The notes beneath the pieces are model-generated. The model was not told where the DNA came from. It did no database searches and saw only the letters and a list, made by a program, of their open reading frames with translations. Shown here one piece after another: positions 61,986 through 64,000 of a stretch of 64,000 bases of DNA. The stretch lies in the NCBI RefSeq assembly GCF_014203015.1, contig NZ_JACHIB010000013.1, positions 62,001 to 126,000 on the forward strand. The letters run 5' to 3'. A program made the position numbers and the translations under genes. This DNA is from Castellaniella defragrans (GTDB taxonomy: Bacteria; Pseudomonadota; Gammaproteobacteria; Burkholderiales; Burkholderiaceae_B). How positions within the stretch are numbered: position 1 is the stretch's first letter; the number at the start of each line of letters is the position of its first letter.

Positions 61986-63323
61986 ATGCTGCTGACCCTC
62001 TCCGCCTTCATCCTCGCCCTGGGCCTGCTCGTGACCTTCCACGAGCTGGGCCATTACTGGGTGGCGCGGCGCGCGGGCGTGCCGATCGTGCGCTTCTCGG
62101 TCGGATTCGGCCCGGTGCTGCTGCGCCGCCTCGACCGGCACGGCACCGAATGGGCGCTGTCGGCCATCCCGCTGGGCGGCTACGTGAAGATGCTCGACGA
62201 GGCCCCGCCGGAGGCCGACGAGGCCACGCGCCGCGCCGTGTTCAATGCCCAGCCGCTGGCGCGGCGCGCGGCGGTGGTGGCGGCCGGCCCCGCCGCCAAC
62301 CTGGTGCTGGCCGCCCTGATTTACGCCTTCCTGGGCCTGTGGGGCACGCAGGAGCCGGCCGCCGTGCTGGCGGCGCCGCCCGCCGGCACGCCGGCCGCCC
62401 TGGCCGGGGTGCAGGACGGCGACGTGCTGCGCGCCGTGGCCGGCGAGCCGGTGGCGTCCTGGACCCAGGCCCGCTGGCGCCTGGCCGAGCCCCTGTCCCT
62501 GGGCGGCGACGTGCCCCTGACGCTGGAATCGGCCGACGGCGCGGTCCGCGACGAAACCCTGAAGCTCGCGCCCCAGGCCGTGGCGCCGGACGATCCCGAT
62601 CCGCTGCTGGCCGCCGGGCTGGCGCTGCGGGCGCCGGTCCCGGTGGCCGGCGAGCTGGTGCCGGGCGGGGCCGCCGAGCAGGCCGGCCTGCGCGCCGGCG
62701 ACCGGATCCTGGCGGCGGGCGGGCTGCAGCAGCCTTCCGTCGAGGCCTTCGTGCGCACCGTCCAGGCGCACGCCGGCCAGCCGCTGCCCCTGGTCGTGCT
62801 GCGCCGGGGCGACCGCGTCTCCCTCAGCGTGACGCCGCGGCCCGAGACCGCGGAGGACGGCCGAGCGGTCGGCCGCATCGGCGCCCTGATCCAGGCGGAG
62901 CGGCCCGAGGTGCTGGTGCGCCTGGGCCCCCTGGACAGCCTGTGGCAGGGCGTGCGGCGCACGGCCGACATGAGCCTGTTCACGCTGCGCATGATGGGCC
63001 GCATGGTGGTGGGCGACGTGTCCTGGAAGAACGTCACCGGCCCGGTCACGATCGCCGAATACGCCGGCCGCACCGCGCGCATCGGCCTGGAGTCCTACCT
63101 GGGCTTCCTCGCGCTCATCAGCATCAGCATCGGCGTGCTCAATCTGCTGCCCATTCCGATGCTCGACGGCGGCCACCTGCTGTTCTACCTGATCGAGGCG
63201 CTGCGCGGCGGCCGGCCGCTGCCCGAGCGGGCCCGCGACCTGGGCCAGCGGCTGGGCCTGGGCGTCGTGCTGGGCCTCATGGTTCTGGCCCTGTTCAACG
63301 ATTTTGCGCGGCTTTTCAGTTGA
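61986..63323 (+). CDS. rseP: RseP-type site-2 zinc protease
   Basis: Inner-membrane intramembrane protease that cleaves anti-sigma-E and signal-peptide remnants. 445 residues; HELGH zinc motif at about 19-23 in the first TM, two PDZ domains, and LNLLPIPMLDGGHLL near the C terminus. Followed by bamA as is typical. Confidence 0.97.
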   Translation: MLLTLSAFILALGLLVTFHELGHYWVARRAGVPIVRFSVGFGPVLLRRLDRHGTEWALSAIPLGGYVKMLDEAPPEADEATRRAVFNAQPLARRAAVVAAGPAANLVLAALIYAFLGLWGTQEPAAVLAAPPAGTPAALAGVQDGDVLRAVAGEPVASWTQARWRLAEPLSLGGDVPLTLESADGAVRDETLKLAPQAVAPDDPDPLLAAGLALRAPVPVAGELVPGGAAEQAGLRAGDRILAAGGLQQPSVEAFVRTVQAHAGQPLPLVVLRRGDRVSLSVTPRPETAEDGRAVGRIGALIQAERPEVLVRLGPLDSLWQGVRRTADMSLFTLRMMGRMVVGDVSWKNVTGPVTIAEYAGRTARIGLESYLGFLALISISIGVLNLLPIPMLDGGHLLFYLIEALRGGRPLPERARDLGQRLGLGVVLGLMVLALFNDFARLFS

Positions 63324-63390
63324 CGAGGTTGTGACTTACAATCCCGCATCGCTCAAGCGTGTTCCTCCACGGCCAAATAGGATTGCCAGG

Positions 63391-64000
63391 ATGTCGTCTC
63401 CCCGGAATTTTCGTCTGATCAAGCGCGCCATTCCCCTGGTGCTGGCGGCCCTGCTGGCGCCCGCCGTCGCGGCGGCCTTCACGCCCTTCGTGGTTCAGGA
63501 CATCCAGGTCAAGGGGATCGAACGCGTCGATCCGGGCACGATCTTCACCTATCTGCCCGTCAAGATCGGCCAGAAATTCACCCAGGAAGAAGCCTCGGCC
63601 GCCATCCAGAAGCTCTACGGCACGGGCTTCTTCAACGACGTCAAGATCGACGCGCAGGGCAACGTGCTGGTGGTCACCGTCGAAGAACGGCCCACCATCG
63701 CCTCGATCAATTTCAACGGCATGCGCGAATTCGACGTCAAGGCGCTGACGAAATCCCTGGCGCAGGTCGGCTTCGGCCAGGGCCGGATCTTCGACCAGGC
63801 CATGCTCGACCGCGCGGTCTTCGAGCTCAAGCAGCAGTACCTGTCCAAGGGCAAGTACGGCGTCCAGATCAACCCCGTCATCACGCCGCTGGAGCGCAAC
63901 CGCGTCGGGGTCAGCTTCGACATCTTCGAGGGCGAAGTCGCCACCATCGACAAGATCGAATTCATCGGCAACGACACCTTCTCCTCCAGCACGCTGGAAG
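63391..64000 (+). CDS. bamA: BamA outer-membrane assembly factor (3' end outside window)
   Basis: First 203 codons of the barrel assembly machine core. Signal peptide to about residue 29 (LLAPAVAAA), then POTRA domain 1 (FVVQDIQVKGIERVDPGTIF) and POTRA 2, and the start of POTRA 3 at IDKIEFIGNDTF. The frame is open to the window end. ATG 63391 has AGGA about 10 nt upstream. 67 nt after rseP. Confidence 0.97.
   Translation, partial: MSSPRNFRLIKRAIPLVLAALLAPAVAAAFTPFVVQDIQVKGIERVDPGTIFTYLPVKIGQKFTQEEASAAIQKLYGTGFFNDVKIDAQGNVLVVTVEERPTIASINFNGMREFDVKALTKSLAQVGFGQGRIFDQAMLDRAVFELKQQYLSKGKYGVQINPVITPLERNRVGVSFDIFEGEVATIDKIEFIGNDTFSSSTLE

Overview
This is a GC-rich betaproteobacterial chromosome segment. 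It most resembles Burkholderiales of the Alcaligenaceae/Bordetella type. The evidence is the protein sequences and the conserved gene orders leuC-leuD-leuB-asd-fimV-truA, folC-SPOR-cvpA-purF and map|rpsB-tsf-pyrH-frr-uppS-cdsA-dxr-rseP-bamA, plus an E3 subunit that carries its own lipoyl domain next to aceE-aceF. I see no prophage, insertion sequence, CRISPR array, rRNA or tRNA. The species is not identified.

Layout. 0-4 kb: an alpha/beta hydrolase cut by the window edge, a stand-alone EAL c-di-GMP phosphodiesterase, a MerR-family metal sensor with the mercury-type cysteine triad, and a chemoreceptor. 4-17 kb: aroC, an M48 lipoprotein protease, leuCDB-asd-fimV-truA, a TRAP transporter pair (QM) and trpF. 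17-20.5 kb: a three-gene ABC uptake system of the TrpX type, then a triplicated intergenic repeat. 20.5-28.6 kb: a TetR regulator and an RND efflux operon that continues into pdxJ and a nitroreductase. 28.6-34.9 kb: a copper-handling region (cueR, copA, a VOC protein, higBA, copZ, a flavoprotein disulfide reductase, a Sco protein). 35-40.4 kb: oligopeptidase, folD and a two-component system. 40.5-46.9 kb: the pyruvate dehydrogenase operon aceE-aceF-lpdA. 47-55.6 kb: folC, SPOR, cvpA, purF, then dsbB, glnD and map on the other strand. 55.9-64 kb: rpsB through the first part of bamA.

Most interesting points. (1) Two near-canonical mer-type operator/promoters lie in front of the EAL gene and the chemoreceptor, on either side of a MerR with cysteines spaced as in Hg/Pb sensors. 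The classical mer divergent layout is kept, but a c-di-GMP enzyme and a chemoreceptor replace the detoxification genes, suggesting metal-controlled motility or adhesion. (2) A modular intergenic repeat recurs through the window. It has a hairpin whose arms differ in sequence between copies but remain complementary, followed by a 16-nt palindrome, and it often starts exactly at the stop codon of the upstream gene. (3) A second MerR-type box, CueR-like, sits upstream of copA-cueR and of copZ plus a flavoprotein disulfide reductase, proposing a copper regulon that includes the reductase. (4) FimV carries a long collagen-like linker with an expanding 18-bp repeat. (5) The usual truA-trpF-trpBA-accD-folC-purF neighbourhood is split, with TRAP, ABC, efflux, copper and pyruvate dehydrogenase genes between its halves and trpB, trpA and accD absent.

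The only gene-free stretch longer than 300 bases is 17108-17506. It holds a 16-bp tandem repeat followed by the probable promoter and leader of the ABC system. Family assignments rest on motifs read directly. Comparisons with known operators and gene orders are from memory and unaligned.
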